Positions 26,927-35,556 are shown, numbered from the stretch's first letter. The stretch: DNA of 64,000 nt from Methylobacterium sp. AMS5 (GCF_001542815.1 NZ_CP006992.1:5027501-5091500), one strand, 5' to 3'. Numbers and translations are program-made. Notes: generated from the sequence alone by a model not told the origin.

Positions 26927-28209
26927 GCCGGCTCGTCTCCCAGAACCAGGCAGGTGTTCTGCCCGCCGAAGCCGAAGGAATTCGAGAGGATCCGCGAGAC
27001 GCGGGTGTCGCGGGCGCTTCCCACCACGTCGAGGAGCAGCGCTGGATCGGGCACCGCGTAGTTGATGGTCGGCGGGATGCGCCCATTCTGGATCGTCAGC
27101 AGCGAGACCACCGCCTCGATCGCGCCGGCCGCGGTCAGCGTATGGCCGATCATCGACTTGTTGGAGGAGATCGGCAGACGCTCCACCCGCTCGCCGAACA
27201 CCGCCGAGCAGCCGAGCGCCTCCATCTTGTCGTTCTCCGGCGTCGAGGTGCCGTGGGCGTTGACGTGATCGATGGCCTCGGGCGTGACGCCGGCATCCTC
27301 GAGGGCCGCGCGCATCGCCGCGATGACCGGCGCCCCGTCGGGGCTGGAGCGGGTCCGGTGGAAGCCGTCGCCCTTCTCGCCGCAGCCGAGCACATAGCCG
27401 AGGATGTTTGCGCCGCGCGCGCGTGCCGACTCGGCACTCTCCAGCACCAGGGCGGCGGCGCCCTCGCCCATGACGAAGCCGTCGCGGTTCTTCGAGAACG
27501 GCTTCGAGGCGCCCTCCGGCGGATCGTTCTGCGTGGAGAGCGCCGAGAGCAGCGAGAAGCGGATCAGCGATTCCGGATTCACCGAGCCATCGGTGCCGAT
27601 GCAGAGCGCGGCGTCCATCTCGCCCCGGCGGATCGCCTCGACGCCGAGCTGGATCGCGGTGGCGCCCGACGAGCAGGCGGTCGAGAGCGAGATCGGCGAA
27701 CCGCGCGTGCCGAAGCGGTCGGCGAGCCGGTCGGCCACCGTGCCGAAGATGAACAGGTCGTGCCAGGCATCGAAGCGGCGGGAGGCGGCGGCGCGCTGAA
27801 GCCCCGCATAGGTCACCTCGTCGGGCTCGCCCGCGGCCTCCGCCAGGGCCTGCCGCTGCGGCCATTCCATCTCGACCGGCGGCACCGCCACGAACAGCCC
27901 GCCCGGAAAGCCCGCGCCGATGCCGGATTGCGTCACCGCCTCCTCGGCCGCCACCATGGCGAAGCGCTCGGACAGGAGGGGGGCCACCAGCGGGTCGGTG
28001 TCGAGGAAATCGACGGTGCCGGCGATGCGGGTGCGCAGGCCCTCGGTGGAGAAGCGGCTGATGGCGCGGATGCCGGAGCGCCCGGTCGTCAGCGCATCCC
28101 AGTTCTCGGTGGCGCCGCGGCCGAGCGAGGTGACGATGCCGAGGCCCGTCACCGCGACGAGCGGGCGTCCCAGGGCATCGTGGGTGGATGAGGAGCGCGG
28201 TTCTGGCAT
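26923..28209 (-). CDS. Beta-ketoacyl-ACP synthase, catalytically complete (FabF1XL-like)
   Basis: A 428-residue KAS II-type condensing enzyme. The active-site Cys lies in LSTACSSGATA and the two histidines in VNAHGTSTPEND and NKSMIGHTLTAAGA; the C-terminus NSFGFGGQNTCLVL is typical. GAGG lies 7 bases before the ATG at 28209. It lies downstream of a Cys-less partner (fabF2-like); such pairs are known from 27-hydroxyoctacosanoic acid synthesis for lipid A in rhizobia. It would condense malonyl units onto the growing AcpXL-bound chain in the cytoplasm. Confidence 0.87.
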   Translation of the reverse strand: MPEPRSSSTHDALGRPLVAVTGLGIVTSLGRGATENWDALTTGRSGIRAISRFSTEGLRTRIAGTVDFLDTDPLVAPLLSERFAMVAAEEAVTQSGIGAGFPGGLFVAVPPVEMEWPQRQALAEAAGEPDEVTYAGLQRAAASRRFDAWHDLFIFGTVADRLADRFGTRGSPISLSTACSSGATAIQLGVEAIRRGEMDAALCIGTDGSVNPESLIRFSLLSALSTQNDPPEGASKPFSKNRDGFVMGEGAAALVLESAESARARGANILGYVLGCGEKGDGFHRTRSSPDGAPVIAAMRAALEDAGVTPEAIDHVNAHGTSTPENDKMEALGCSAVFGERVERLPISSNKSMIGHTLTAAGAIEAVVSLLTIQNGRIPPTINYAVPDPALLLDVVGSARDTRVSRILSNSFGFGGQNTCLVLGDEPA

Positions 28210-28303
28210 CGGGGCCTCAGACCATGGTTTCGGCCGGCACGCATCCGGACCGCCGCGGCGGCGGTCTCCGAAGCGGCGGACACTCGTTCTCGCATCGCGA
28301 TCG

Positions 28304-28332
28304 TCCCGAAAGCCGGCAACCACCTTTCGGGA
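28304..28332. repeat. Palindromic hairpin between the two condensing-enzyme genes
   Basis: TCCCGAAAG (28304-28312) pairs with CTTTCGGGA (28324-28332). The central part read on the minus strand is GGTGGTTGCCGG, similar to the GTGG..ACCGG core of an abundant Hyphomicrobiales palindrome and to the repeat at 11184-11227. It sits inside the operon, so it may affect mRNA processing or stability between the two genes. Confidence 0.55.
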
Positions 28333-28339
28333 TGATGCT

Positions 28340-29485
28340 CTAGATCTTCACGACGCGGATCACACCCTCGCCGCGGCGGTGGCCGACCGAGGTGACCGCG
28401 ACCTCCGCGGCCGATCCTGCCGCGCAGAGTGCTGCGGCCAGAGCCGTCCCGAACGGGGCCGCGACCTCCATCGGATGACCGATCATATCGCCCGTGGCGC
28501 GGATGCGCGCGCCCGGCAGCGCCGTGTGGAGGCCGGCGATCTCCTCGGCCGCGAGGTCGGCCAGGCCGGTGGCGCCCGAGAGCACCACGTCCGGCCGCTC
28601 GATCCCGGCCTCGCCGATGAGACGGGTCAGACTCGCCGACACGCTGCCCGGCGCGCGGGCCACCCGGTCGTTGGCCACCGGCATGAGCCGGGCCAGGGCC
28701 CTGGCGCCGCGGGCGGCGGCGTGCTCGGCCGCTTCCAACACGAGGAAGGCGGCGGCACTGCCGAGCACGAAGCCGCCCGTGCCCTCGGCCCCCCGCTCGA
28801 AGACCGGCCGGTAGCTGTCCTTGAGGAGGTAGCCGCCCATCTCGTGGACGACCATCACGTCGGGCCGCTCGGCGTTGTAGGAGCCGCCCACCATCATGGT
28901 CTCGACCTGACCCGAGGCGATCCGGGCATGGCCAATGCGCAGGGCATCGACGCCGCTCGACTCCTCGCCCATGAAGGTGCGCGAGGCACCGGTGACGCCG
29001 TGGACGATACTGATGTTGCCCGCGAGCAGGTTCGAGAGCTGCGCCAGGAACAGGGTCGGCCGCAGGTCGTTGAGGAGCCGCTCGTTGAGGAAGGCGCCGG
29101 GATCGTTGGTGCCGCGCAGGCCGGTCAGGATCGCCCCATCGACCGCGTAGTCGCGTTCGCCGCCGCCCGCCGCCACCACGAGCGACAGCGCCGACTTGAA
29201 GCCGGCGTTCTCCTTCACGCCGGCCGAATCGAGCGCGAGGCCGGCGGCGTAGACGCCGAGCCGCTGCCACGCCTCCATCTGCCGCTGATCCGACTTCTTC
29301 GGGATCTGCGCGTCGAGGCTTACCGGCGCCGCCGGGTGCACCGGATAGGGCGCGAACGTCTCCGCATCCGTGCGCGGCAGCGCATTCGAGGCGAAGGCGG
29401 TCAGGTGCGTCTCGATCCCCTCGCCGGCACAGGAGACGAGGCCGATCCCGGTGACGACGACGTCGCGGGCCTGCGGACGGCTCAC
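28340..29485 (-). CDS. Cys-less ketoacyl synthase / chain-length-factor-like protein (FabF2XL-like)
   Basis: A 381-residue thiolase-fold protein. The active-site Cys position reads VTGASRT, with Ser168 in place of Cys, and the first catalytic His region HGTST reads SGATGL. The second His is kept in GDMIGHPMEVAAPFG. This is the signature of a partner subunit rather than a working synthase. It starts with GTG overlapping the fabZ stop (GTGA). Together with the intact enzyme downstream it likely forms a heterodimer, as ketosynthase and chain length factor do in type II polyketide systems (inference). Confidence 0.82.
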   Translation of the reverse strand: MSRPQARDVVVTGIGLVSCAGEGIETHLTAFASNALPRTDAETFAPYPVHPAAPVSLDAQIPKKSDQRQMEAWQRLGVYAAGLALDSAGVKENAGFKSALSLVVAAGGGERDYAVDGAILTGLRGTNDPGAFLNERLLNDLRPTLFLAQLSNLLAGNISIVHGVTGASRTFMGEESSGVDALRIGHARIASGQVETMMVGGSYNAERPDVMVVHEMGGYLLKDSYRPVFERGAEGTGGFVLGSAAAFLVLEAAEHAAARGARALARLMPVANDRVARAPGSVSASLTRLIGEAGIERPDVVLSGATGLADLAAEEIAGLHTALPGARIRATGDMIGHPMEVAAPFGTALAAALCAAGSAAEVAVTSVGHRRGEGVIRVVKI

Positions 29486-29946
29486 GGCTGCGCTCCATCC
29501 AGAAGGCCGATCTTCCGGGCGCGCTCGCGCATCGGCGCATCGAGACCGGCCGGGAACGGCATGGTGCGGAACCGCAGTTCCGCGTCGCAGAGCGCCTTGC
29601 CCTCGTGGCGGATCGCGGCCTTCGTCACCGCGTAGCCGGAGCCATCGTGCTCCAGGCTCGCCGTGATCTCGAGGGCCGCCCCCGGACCGACGAAAGAGCG
29701 GAAGCGCGCCTTGTCCACGGCCATGAGGAACGGCATCTGCGCGAAGTCGAGATGGGCCAGCACGAGGTAGCCGGAGGCCTGCGCCATGGTCTCGGTGAGC
29801 AGGACGCCCGGCACCAGCGGGTGCCCGGGGAAATGTCCCTCGAAGACCGGGCTCGCCTCGGGCACGAGCGCCCGCGCCTCGATGCGGCCGGCGGCGCGGT
29901 CGAGCCGCACCACAGAGTCGATCATCTCGAAATATTCGAGCCGCAT
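29482..29946 (-). CDS. 3-hydroxyacyl-ACP dehydratase (FabZXL-like)
   Basis: A 154-residue hot-dog protein with the FabZ active-site segment FEGHFPGHPLVPGVLLTE (His and the downstream acidic residue) and ATMAQASGYLVLAHL-like helix. The start at 29946 opens MRLEYFEMIDSVVRLD. It lies 28 bases downstream of acpXL and overlaps the next gene by 4 bases. In the pathway it removes water from the 3-hydroxyacyl-AcpXL intermediate during chain elongation. Confidence 0.85.
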   Translation of the reverse strand: MRLEYFEMIDSVVRLDRAAGRIEARALVPEASPVFEGHFPGHPLVPGVLLTETMAQASGYLVLAHLDFAQMPFLMAVDKARFRSFVGPGAALEITASLEHDGSGYAVTKAAIRHEGKALCDAELRFRTMPFPAGLDAPMRERARKIGLLDGAQP

Positions 29947-29974
29947 CGCGCGTTAATCCCTGAAGCCCGACGGA

Positions 29975-30271
29975 TCAGGCCTTGGCGGCCTTCTCGGCGA
30001 CCAGAGCGTCGATGCGCGCGCAGAGGTTCTTCAGCACGAAATACTGCTCGGCCGGAACCTTGCCCTCGTTGACTTCCTGGGTCCAGCGCTCCAGCGGCAG
30101 CTTGATGCCGAAGGCCTTGTCGACCGCGAAGGCGATGTCGAGGAAGGCGAGCGAATCGATGCCGAGATCGTCGATGGCGTGGCTCTCGGGCGTGATCTTG
30201 TCACGCGGGATATCCGCCGTCTCGGCAATGATGTCCGCGACGCGGTCGAAGGTGGCGGTCTCGTTCGACAT
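29975..30271 (-). CDS. acpXL: Acyl carrier protein AcpXL (very-long-chain lipid A acyl carrier)
   Basis: A 98-residue acyl carrier protein with the phosphopantetheine Ser in [15 protein letters not shown]. It is longer than housekeeping AcpP and has the AcpXL-type C-terminal half ([32 protein letters not shown]). It heads the operon acpXL-fabZ-fabF2-fabF1-fabG. In rhizobia the same cassette makes 27-hydroxyoctacosanoate, which is transferred to lipid A. The acyltransferase gene lpxXL, usual in those clusters, is not seen here. Confidence 0.88.
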   Translation of the reverse strand: MSNETATFDRVADIIAETADIPRDKITPESHAIDDLGIDSLAFLDIAFAVDKAFGIKLPLERWTQEVNEGKVPAEQYFVLKNLCARIDALVAEKAAKA

Positions 30272-30476
30272 TAGGGCTGGCCGCTTTCTTGATTCTTCAT
30301 ATCCGGCGTCGCCAACCCTTCGCGCGGCACGCCCCCATGGCGCCCGAGCCGGTCTGCGGCCCCGCTTCGCCGCCGGTTCCCGATGGCGTCTATGAAAAGA
30401 TCGCGACCCCTTACACGAAGCGATGGAGCACGGGCAACCTCGGGCGTCGCGGCCGGCCAGCCTCCCGCGCTGCTTC

Positions 30477-30965
30477 TCAGCCGGCTGAGCGGCTGAGGTC
30501 GAGTGCTGGCGCACGAGTGTCCGCACCCTGCCGCGGACGCTCGCGACCGGTGCGGCGGCCCTCCGCCGGCAGCGTCCGCTTGCGCTCCGCCGTGCGCGGG
30601 CGCACCAGTTCGCCGAGCGCCACGAAGCGATCGTTGTGCCGCTGCCCCGCATCCTGAATCCCGAAGCCGAGGGCGAAGGAGCGGGCGAGATCCGCATCAG
30701 CCGCCACACCGTAGCGATCGAGGGCGGCCAGGAAGACCCGCCGGAAGCCCAGCGGCGCACACCACGCCTTTTCGGCGAGCTGCATCGGCCAGGTCCACAG
30801 CCCGTCGCCGCGCCGGCTGGCGATCTCCTCACGGGCGATGAAATAGCCGCTTGCCGGGTGTTCGAGGCCTTCCTCGAGGATGCGCCAGTCGCGGTCCGGG
30901 GACGGTTGCCGCGTCGCAGGCGCCGGCCGGTCGAGCCCGTCGTCGTCGAAGCCGATCTCGATCAT
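30477..30965 (-). CDS. Hypothetical protein with Trp-rich N-terminal half
   Basis: A 162-residue protein. Residues 1-110 look globular ([60 protein letters not shown]); the last 45 residues are basic and low-complexity. AGGAGG lies 6 bases before the ATG, a strong site. No membrane segment and no recognised domain. It stands alone, 205 bases upstream of acpXL. Confidence 0.6.
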   Translation of the reverse strand: MIEIGFDDDGLDRPAPATRQPSPDRDWRILEEGLEHPASGYFIAREEIASRRGDGLWTWPMQLAEKAWCAPLGFRRVFLAALDRYGVAADADLARSFALGFGIQDAGQRHNDRFVALGELVRPRTAERKRTLPAEGRRTGRERPRQGADTRAPALDLSRSAG

Positions 30966-31139
30966 GGAAGCCTCCTGCCTTGCGCGCTGCGCCGAGGCAG
31001 CGAATCAGTCCGGAACGTTCCATGAACAGTGCGTCCGGGCGGCGAACAGGTCAAGCCTTTGTTCGCAGTTCGTTCCAATTCCCGCCGGGCGCTTTCCCGG
31101 CTTGCGTGCGCGTTGGACAAGACGAGGAAACCAGTCTCG

Positions 31140-31478
31140 GTGAGCGGAGAAAAGAAGCCGCCTGGCATCGTGAACCTGGGCCCGGACGCCTGCCTCGTCC
31201 GGCCCGGCGGCGACGAGTTCGTGCTGCTCGTGTCCGAACGAAGCCCGGCCGAGGCGCGCTGGCTCGCCGACGAAATCCGCCACGCGGTCGCCCGTGTGAA
31301 CGACCTCCCGGCCTGGAGCATCAGCCTCGGCATCGCCGCGGTCGAGGTCGAGCCGGGCGAGACGGATGTTTCCGCCGCCGTCGAGCGGGCCGACCGCCCC
31401 TTTATCGCGCCAAGGCCCAGGGGCGCGACCGCGCCGCGGCCTGAAGCCGCCTCTGGATTGCCGCTGTGCCCGCCATAG
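31140..31478 (+). pseudogene. Remnant of a GGDEF (diguanylate cyclase) domain with a one-base deletion
   Basis: The frame encodes the C-terminal half of a GGDEF domain: VRPGGDEFVLLVSE, AEEIRHAV-like ADEIRHAVARVN, WSISLGIAAVE and AVERAD. After R-A-D-R the expected ending LYRAKAQGRDR is present, but in the -1 frame (stop at 31444). Deletion of a single base near 31395 explains this. The N-terminal half of the domain, including the substrate-binding helix, is missing, and no ribosome binding site precedes it. It is therefore most likely a decaying fragment that makes no c-di-GMP. Confidence 0.7.
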
Positions 31479-31520
31479 GTCGCTCGCGCCGACACAGCGG
31501 CGAAACGGAGTAAGGCGGCG

Positions 31521-32600
31521 ATGGCTGGCACGGATCGGACGGAACCTGAGGTCGCCCGCAGCCAGTGGGTGCTGCGCGCCCTCCTCGTCGCGGGGCTGCT
31601 GGCGCTCGGCGTCTACATCCTGTCCGGCTTCCTGAGGGCGCTCGTCTGGGCGGTGGTGCTCGCCATCGCCCTCTGGCCGCTCTTCGTCCGTGCGCGACGC
31701 CGCTTCCCGCCGGGGCGGCACAACATCCTGTGGCCGGCCGTCTTCACCGGCCTCGTGGCACTGGTTCTGCTGCTGCCCATCGCCGTGCTGGCGGTCGAGG
31801 CGGGCCGCGAGGCGCACGATCTCCTGGCCTATGCCCGCGAGGCCGAACGCAACGGCATTCCGGTGCCGGATTTCATCGCCCGCCTGCCCTATGGGGCTGC
31901 CGCCGTCACCGAGTGGTGGAACGCCCACCTCGCCCATGCCGGGCTGGCGCATGAACTGAGCGAGCGGCTGAACACGACCTCGAACCGCGATCTCACCCGC
32001 AGCCTCGGGGCGGGTTTGGTGCACCGGGTGGTGCTGTTCGGCTTCTGCCTGTTGGCGCTGTTCTTCCTGTTCCGCGAGGGCGATACGGTGATCGCCCAGA
32101 CGCTCCGGGCGAGCCATCGCCTGTTCGGTCCGCGCGGCGAGCGGGTGGCGCGCCAGATGGTGGCCTCCGTCCACGGCACGGTGGATGGGCTCGTCCTCGT
32201 CGGGATCGGCGAGGGCTTCCTGCTCGGGATCGTCTACGCCTTTGCCGGCGTGCCGCACCCGGTGCTGTTCGGAGCGCTCACCGCGGTCGCCGCGATGATC
32301 CCATTCGGCGCGCCGCTGGCCTTCGGCCTCGCCGCCGTGCTGCTGCTAGCGGGCGGGGCGGTCGTCCCCGCCGCGATCGTGGTGGCGGCGGGTTTCGTCG
32401 TCACCTTCGTCGCCGACCATTTCGTGCGCCCGGTGCTGATCGGCGGCACCACCCGCCTGCCCTTCCTGTGGGTGCTGCTCGGCATCCTCGGCGGCGTCGA
32501 GACCTTCGGGCTGCTCGGGCTGTTCGTCGGCCCGGCGGTCATGGCCGCCCTGATCCTGCTGTGGCGGGAGCTGACGGAGGGGTCGCAGGAGCCGGCCTGA
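31521..32600 (+). CDS. AI-2E family (PerM-type) membrane transporter
   Basis: A 359-residue integral membrane protein with about eight helices. The N-terminal pair (LRALLVAGLLALGVYILSG, ALVWAVVLAIALWPLFVRAR) precedes a soluble segment, and the C-terminal half carries the family pattern GVPHPVLFGALTAVAAMIPF, FVADHFVRPVLIGG and LLGLFVGPAVMAALILLW. Despite the family name, transport of autoinducer-2 is proven for few members. It is unlinked to quorum genes. Confidence 0.85.
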   Translation: MAGTDRTEPEVARSQWVLRALLVAGLLALGVYILSGFLRALVWAVVLAIALWPLFVRARRRFPPGRHNILWPAVFTGLVALVLLLPIAVLAVEAGREAHDLLAYAREAERNGIPVPDFIARLPYGAAAVTEWWNAHLAHAGLAHELSERLNTTSNRDLTRSLGAGLVHRVVLFGFCLLALFFLFREGDTVIAQTLRASHRLFGPRGERVARQMVASVHGTVDGLVLVGIGEGFLLGIVYAFAGVPHPVLFGALTAVAAMIPFGAPLAFGLAAVLLLAGGAVVPAAIVVAAGFVVTFVADHFVRPVLIGGTTRLPFLWVLLGILGGVETFGLLGLFVGPAVMAALILLWRELTEGSQEPA

Positions 32601-32604
32601 CCCC

Positions 32605-33474
32605 TCAATGCTTCAGCGCGCGCCCGAGCTTTCGCGCCAGAATCCGCTGCGGGCTCTTCTCCGGGTCGGCCTGGTCGGCGACCGCGATGTAGGCGGTCTG
32701 CTCCAGCATGTAGCGTCCCCCCATGGCGCCGTGCATCACGAGATCGGAGAAGGTCACCCAGGACTCGCCCGGCTGGAAGCGCACATCCGCCTGGGGCGCG
32801 TTCGCCTGATAGTCCAGGTCGCGCTTCAGGGCGTCGTGCAGGTGCAGCATCAGGTGGTCGTATTCCGAGCGCTTGGCCTTGGTGATCTTGAGCGCGGCCA
32901 ACACGCTCGCCGAGAGGCCGGAATAGCCCGGAAGCTTCGGCAGGAATTTTTCGGCCATCGAGCCGAAATCCTCGCCGACCCGCCACAGCCGCGGCTGCCC
33001 CTCGGCGTTGATGTTGCGGAAGATGCGCAGGATGCGCTTTTCGCCGATCGGGTTGGAGGGGAAGGCATCGACATGCATGCGCGTGTCGTCGCGCCGCCAG
33101 CTCAGCTTGCGCTTATCGACATCGAACGGCCGGTAGGATGTGCCCGCGAGCGAGACCTTGCCGCGGTAGGCCGGCAGGTAGCTGTCGATCAGATTTTCCG
33201 CGAAGCGGCGGTAGCGCACCAGGAGGTCGCGCAGGCGCGCCTGCTCCTCCGCGCTGCCGGCCCCGCCCCTCAGTTCGGCGGTCTCGTTGCGGATCGCGAC
33301 GTTCTTGGCCTTGCCGTCGGCGAAGGGGCGCTCGACGAAACGCTGCTCGAAGGCGTCGAAGGGGAAGTCGAGATCGCGGAAGACGAGGACCGAGCCGCTT
33401 TCCAGCGCCTCGACGAGACCGGGCGCGCCCGGCACCGCCTCGGCGCGGGAGACGGGGTGAACGGGGCTGATCAT
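32605..33474 (-). CDS. Kdo hydroxylase family protein
   Basis: A 289-residue Fe(II)/2-oxoglutarate-type oxygenase of the KdoO group. The metal motif His-x-Asp is in RMHVDAFPSNP and the distal His in SDLVMHGAMGG; YLPAYRGKVSLAGTSYRPF is the family segment. Members convert Kdo of the lipopolysaccharide core to Ko (3-hydroxy-Kdo). ATG 33474 is used since GGGAA lies about 10 bases upstream; an ATG three codons earlier is too close to it. The nearby acpXL operon also modifies the lipid A-core region. Confidence 0.8.
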   Translation of the reverse strand: MISPVHPVSRAEAVPGAPGLVEALESGSVLVFRDLDFPFDAFEQRFVERPFADGKAKNVAIRNETAELRGGAGSAEEQARLRDLLVRYRRFAENLIDSYLPAYRGKVSLAGTSYRPFDVDKRKLSWRRDDTRMHVDAFPSNPIGEKRILRIFRNINAEGQPRLWRVGEDFGSMAEKFLPKLPGYSGLSASVLAALKITKAKRSEYDHLMLHLHDALKRDLDYQANAPQADVRFQPGESWVTFSDLVMHGAMGGRYMLEQTAYIAVADQADPEKSPQRILARKLGRALKH

Positions 33475-33708
33475 GGCTGGCATTTCCCGCACGATTGGAT
33501 GGTGCGCGGTGTAACCGACCGGCTCACGCTCTGCCAACATGCCGGCCCGCTGCGGCATCGGGTCGGCCGCGCCTGAGCGTTTTGCGGTGGACGAGAGCGT
33601 CCATCCGCTTGCCCCGCTGCTCGTGCGCGCGTCTCCTGAATCCGCAACCTGAGGCATGGGCGGAGCGTTCTTCCCGCTGAACGTCCGTTCCCGGACGAGG
33701 AGCCCGCC

Positions 33709-34143
33709 ATGGCGACGCTGAAGGAATTCGAGGAGGCTCTGCGCGAGCACGGCATGCATATGGCGCTCGCCCTGCTGGAGCGCCTGCGCGAGCGTGACCG
33801 CCAGACCCGCACCATCCGCCCGGCCCGGCGCATCACCGGCCAGAAGATGACGCCCGATCTTGCCCGCGCGATCCTCGAACTGCACGCCTCCACCGGCATG
33901 ACGCAGCAGGAGATCGCCTTCAAGGTCGGGGTCAACCAGGGCCGGGTCAACGAGGTGATCAAGCGCGGCAAGTGGCTCGACGACGACCCGCACGCCCCCG
34001 AGGCGGTGGCGCGCGACAAGGCGAAGGCGCGGATGCGTGCCGACCCCAAACCACGTCCGAAGCTCTCGGTTCGCAAGGAGACGCCGCGCGCGGCGAAGCG
34101 GCCCGCCGCCCCTCAGGGGCAGTTCGCGTTCGGGGACATGTAG
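33709..34143 (+). CDS. Helix-turn-helix protein with basic C-terminal tail
   Basis: A 144-residue protein. Residues about 45-90 form a helix-turn-helix (LARAILELHASTGMTQQEIA...VNQGRVNEVIKRGKW), preceded by a helical segment and followed by a Lys/Arg/Pro-rich tail. GAGGAG lies 7 bases before the ATG. It is likely a DNA-binding protein; targets are unknown. The cupin gene begins 4 bases past its stop, so the two probably form an operon. Confidence 0.7.
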   Translation: MATLKEFEEALREHGMHMALALLERLRERDRQTRTIRPARRITGQKMTPDLARAILELHASTGMTQQEIAFKVGVNQGRVNEVIKRGKWLDDDPHAPEAVARDKAKARMRADPKPRPKLSVRKETPRAAKRPAAPQGQFAFGDM

Positions 34144-34147
34144 CGCC

Positions 34148-34561
34148 ATGACCGGCACGGGCGCGGCGCTCTGCCGGGTGGTGCGGCCCGGCGAGGCCTT
34201 CATCGGCAAGCAGGGACTTTCCTACGCGCCCGGCATCTCGGCGGAATCGGCGGGTGCAACGGGCCTTCACCTACAGATGGTGACGATCCCGCCGGGAGCG
34301 CGGGCCAAGGCGCACAAGCATGAGGGCCACGAGACCGCGATCTACGCGCTGGCCGGCACCTCCTGCACGTGGTGGGGCGAGCGGCTGGAGCACCACACCG
34401 AGCTGCGGCCCGGCGAATACTTCTACATTCCGGCCGGCATGCCGCACCTGCCCTACAATCCGAGCCCGACCGAGCCGTGCACGGCGCTCATCGCCCGCAC
34501 CGATCCGAACGAGCAGGAAAGCGTGGTGCTGCTGCCGGAGCTCGACGGGATCCATCCGTGA
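34148..34561 (+). CDS. Cupin-domain protein
   Basis: A 137-residue single cupin with motif 1 (AHKHEGHETAIYALAG, two His plus Glu) and motif 2 (LRPGEYFYIPAGMPHLPYNP, final His), the metal-binding set. It begins 4 bases after the stop of the helix-turn-helix gene. Such small cupins may be isomerases, dioxygenases or ligand sensors; nothing in the context decides. Confidence 0.8.
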   Translation: MTGTGAALCRVVRPGEAFIGKQGLSYAPGISAESAGATGLHLQMVTIPPGARAKAHKHEGHETAIYALAGTSCTWWGERLEHHTELRPGEYFYIPAGMPHLPYNPSPTEPCTALIARTDPNEQESVVLLPELDGIHP

Positions 34562-34582
34562 CGGGCATGGTTGAGGAATCGG

Positions 34583-34918
34583 ATGTCCTCTCGCCGGACC
34601 CCCTTCATGCGATGCGCCCTGGTTTGCTCGGCCTCAATCTGCTTGGCCCTGCGCGCCGGCATCGGGCCTGCCCTGGCGCAGCGCCCCTCCACCACGACGC
34701 TCACCTGCGCCCAGGCCCGCGCCGTGGTCACGCGGCAGGGTGCGGCGGTGCTCGGCACCGGCGGGCCGACCTTCGACCGCTTCGTGCGCGACCGTTCGTT
34801 TTGCGAGGCCACCGAGATCGGCCGGCGCGCCTTCGTCCCGACCCGCGACAATCCGGGCTGCTTTGTCGGGTACACCTGCTACGAGCCCGGTCCCGGCGAT
34901 CGGTTCGGGGATTTCTGA
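34583..34918 (+). CDS. Small exported Cys-rich protein
   Basis: A 111-residue protein with a signal peptide (MRCALVCSASICLALRAG...ALA) and four cysteines in the mature part (LTCAQARAVV, RSFCEATEI, NPGCFVGYTCYEPG), probably two disulfides. GAGGAA lies 6 bases before the ATG at 34583. The sequence TCAQARAVVTRQGAAVLGTG has the look of a conserved exported family in Hyphomicrobiales. The function is unknown. Confidence 0.7.
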   Translation: MSSRRTPFMRCALVCSASICLALRAGIGPALAQRPSTTTLTCAQARAVVTRQGAAVLGTGGPTFDRFVRDRSFCEATEIGRRAFVPTRDNPGCFVGYTCYEPGPGDRFGDF

Positions 34919-34930
34919 TCCCTCGGCACG

Positions 34931-34959
34931 AAAACGCCCCGGCCTCGACGGCCGGGGCG
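34931..34959 (-). terminator. Rho-independent terminator of hsp20
   Basis: CGCCCCGGCC (34935-34944) pairs perfectly with GGCCGGGGCG (34950-34959) around a 5-base loop; on the minus strand a TTTT run follows. It lies 34 bases beyond the stop of the small heat-shock gene and between convergent genes. Confidence 0.75.
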
Positions 34960-34992
34960 CTCCCCTGCGGGGTCAGCCTCGCGGCTGAGCGG

Positions 34993-35463
34993 TCACGCGG
35001 CCTGCTGGACCGAGCCCTCGATCACCGGCTGGCTCGACGGCCGGCTGGCGATCTCGATGCGGCGCGGCTTCTTCGCCTCCGGGACCTCGCGGACGAGATC
35101 GACATGGAGGAGGCCGTTCTCCAGCGCCGCGCCGGTTACCTGAACGTGGTCGGCGAGCTGGAAGCGGCGCTCGAAGGCGCGGGCGGCGATGCCCTGGTAG
35201 AGCACTTCGGCGGACTTGCCCTCGGCGGGTTTGCGCTCGCCCTTGATGGTGAGGGCGTTCTCCTTCACCTCGATCGACAGGTCGGCTTCGGTGAAGCCGG
35301 CGACCGCGACGGTGACGCGATAGACGTTCTCACCGGTGCGCTCGATGTTGTAGGGCGGGTAGGTCGGAGCCGCCTCGGTGCTCACGAAACCGTCGAGGGC
35401 CGAGAACAGGCGGTCGAAACCGACGGTGGAACGGTACAGGGGAGCAAGATCGAACTGACGCAT
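34993..35463 (-). CDS. Small heat shock protein (Hsp20/IbpA family)
   Basis: A 156-residue chaperone. The N-terminal region (LYRSTVGFDRLFSALDGF) is typical of class A rhizobial IbpA-like proteins; the alpha-crystallin domain runs from PPYNIERTGENVYRVTVAVAG to ALENGLLHVDLVREVPEAKK. The conserved C-terminal I-x-I/V anchor is RRIEIAS. It binds unfolding proteins in the cytoplasm without ATP. A GTG one codon before the ATG is possible; GGAGG sits 9 bases before the ATG. Expression appears controlled by a ROSE-like leader and a heat-shock promoter. Confidence 0.9.
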   Translation of the reverse strand: MRQFDLAPLYRSTVGFDRLFSALDGFVSTEAAPTYPPYNIERTGENVYRVTVAVAGFTEADLSIEVKENALTIKGERKPAEGKSAEVLYQGIAARAFERRFQLADHVQVTGAALENGLLHVDLVREVPEAKKPRRIEIASRPSSQPVIEGSVQQAA

Positions 35464-35549
35464 CACATATCCTCCAGAAGAAGCAACATGATCGATGTAT
35501 TCGGGTCCGCCCGTAGGCCGGACCGTCGCGCCGCCGTCTCGGCCGGCGC
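35464..35549 (-). promoter_or_regulatory. ROSE-like RNA thermometer in the hsp20 leader
   Basis: On the minus strand the leader can form three successive hairpins: GCGCCG/CGGCGC, GGTCCG/CGGACC, and a last one in which TTGCT-type sequence (GTTGCTTCTTCTGGAGGA, 35470-35487) covers the GGAGG ribosome binding site. U(U/C)GCU opposite the Shine-Dalgarno sequence is the hallmark of ROSE elements of rhizobial small heat-shock genes, which melt on heating. Confidence 0.62.
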
Positions 35550-35556
35550 ATCGATG

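Noticed and set aside
31029..31139. An N-terminal extension of the GGDEF remnant beginning at GTG 31029
   Set aside because: It adds residues without GGDEF similarity and no ribosome binding site is present.
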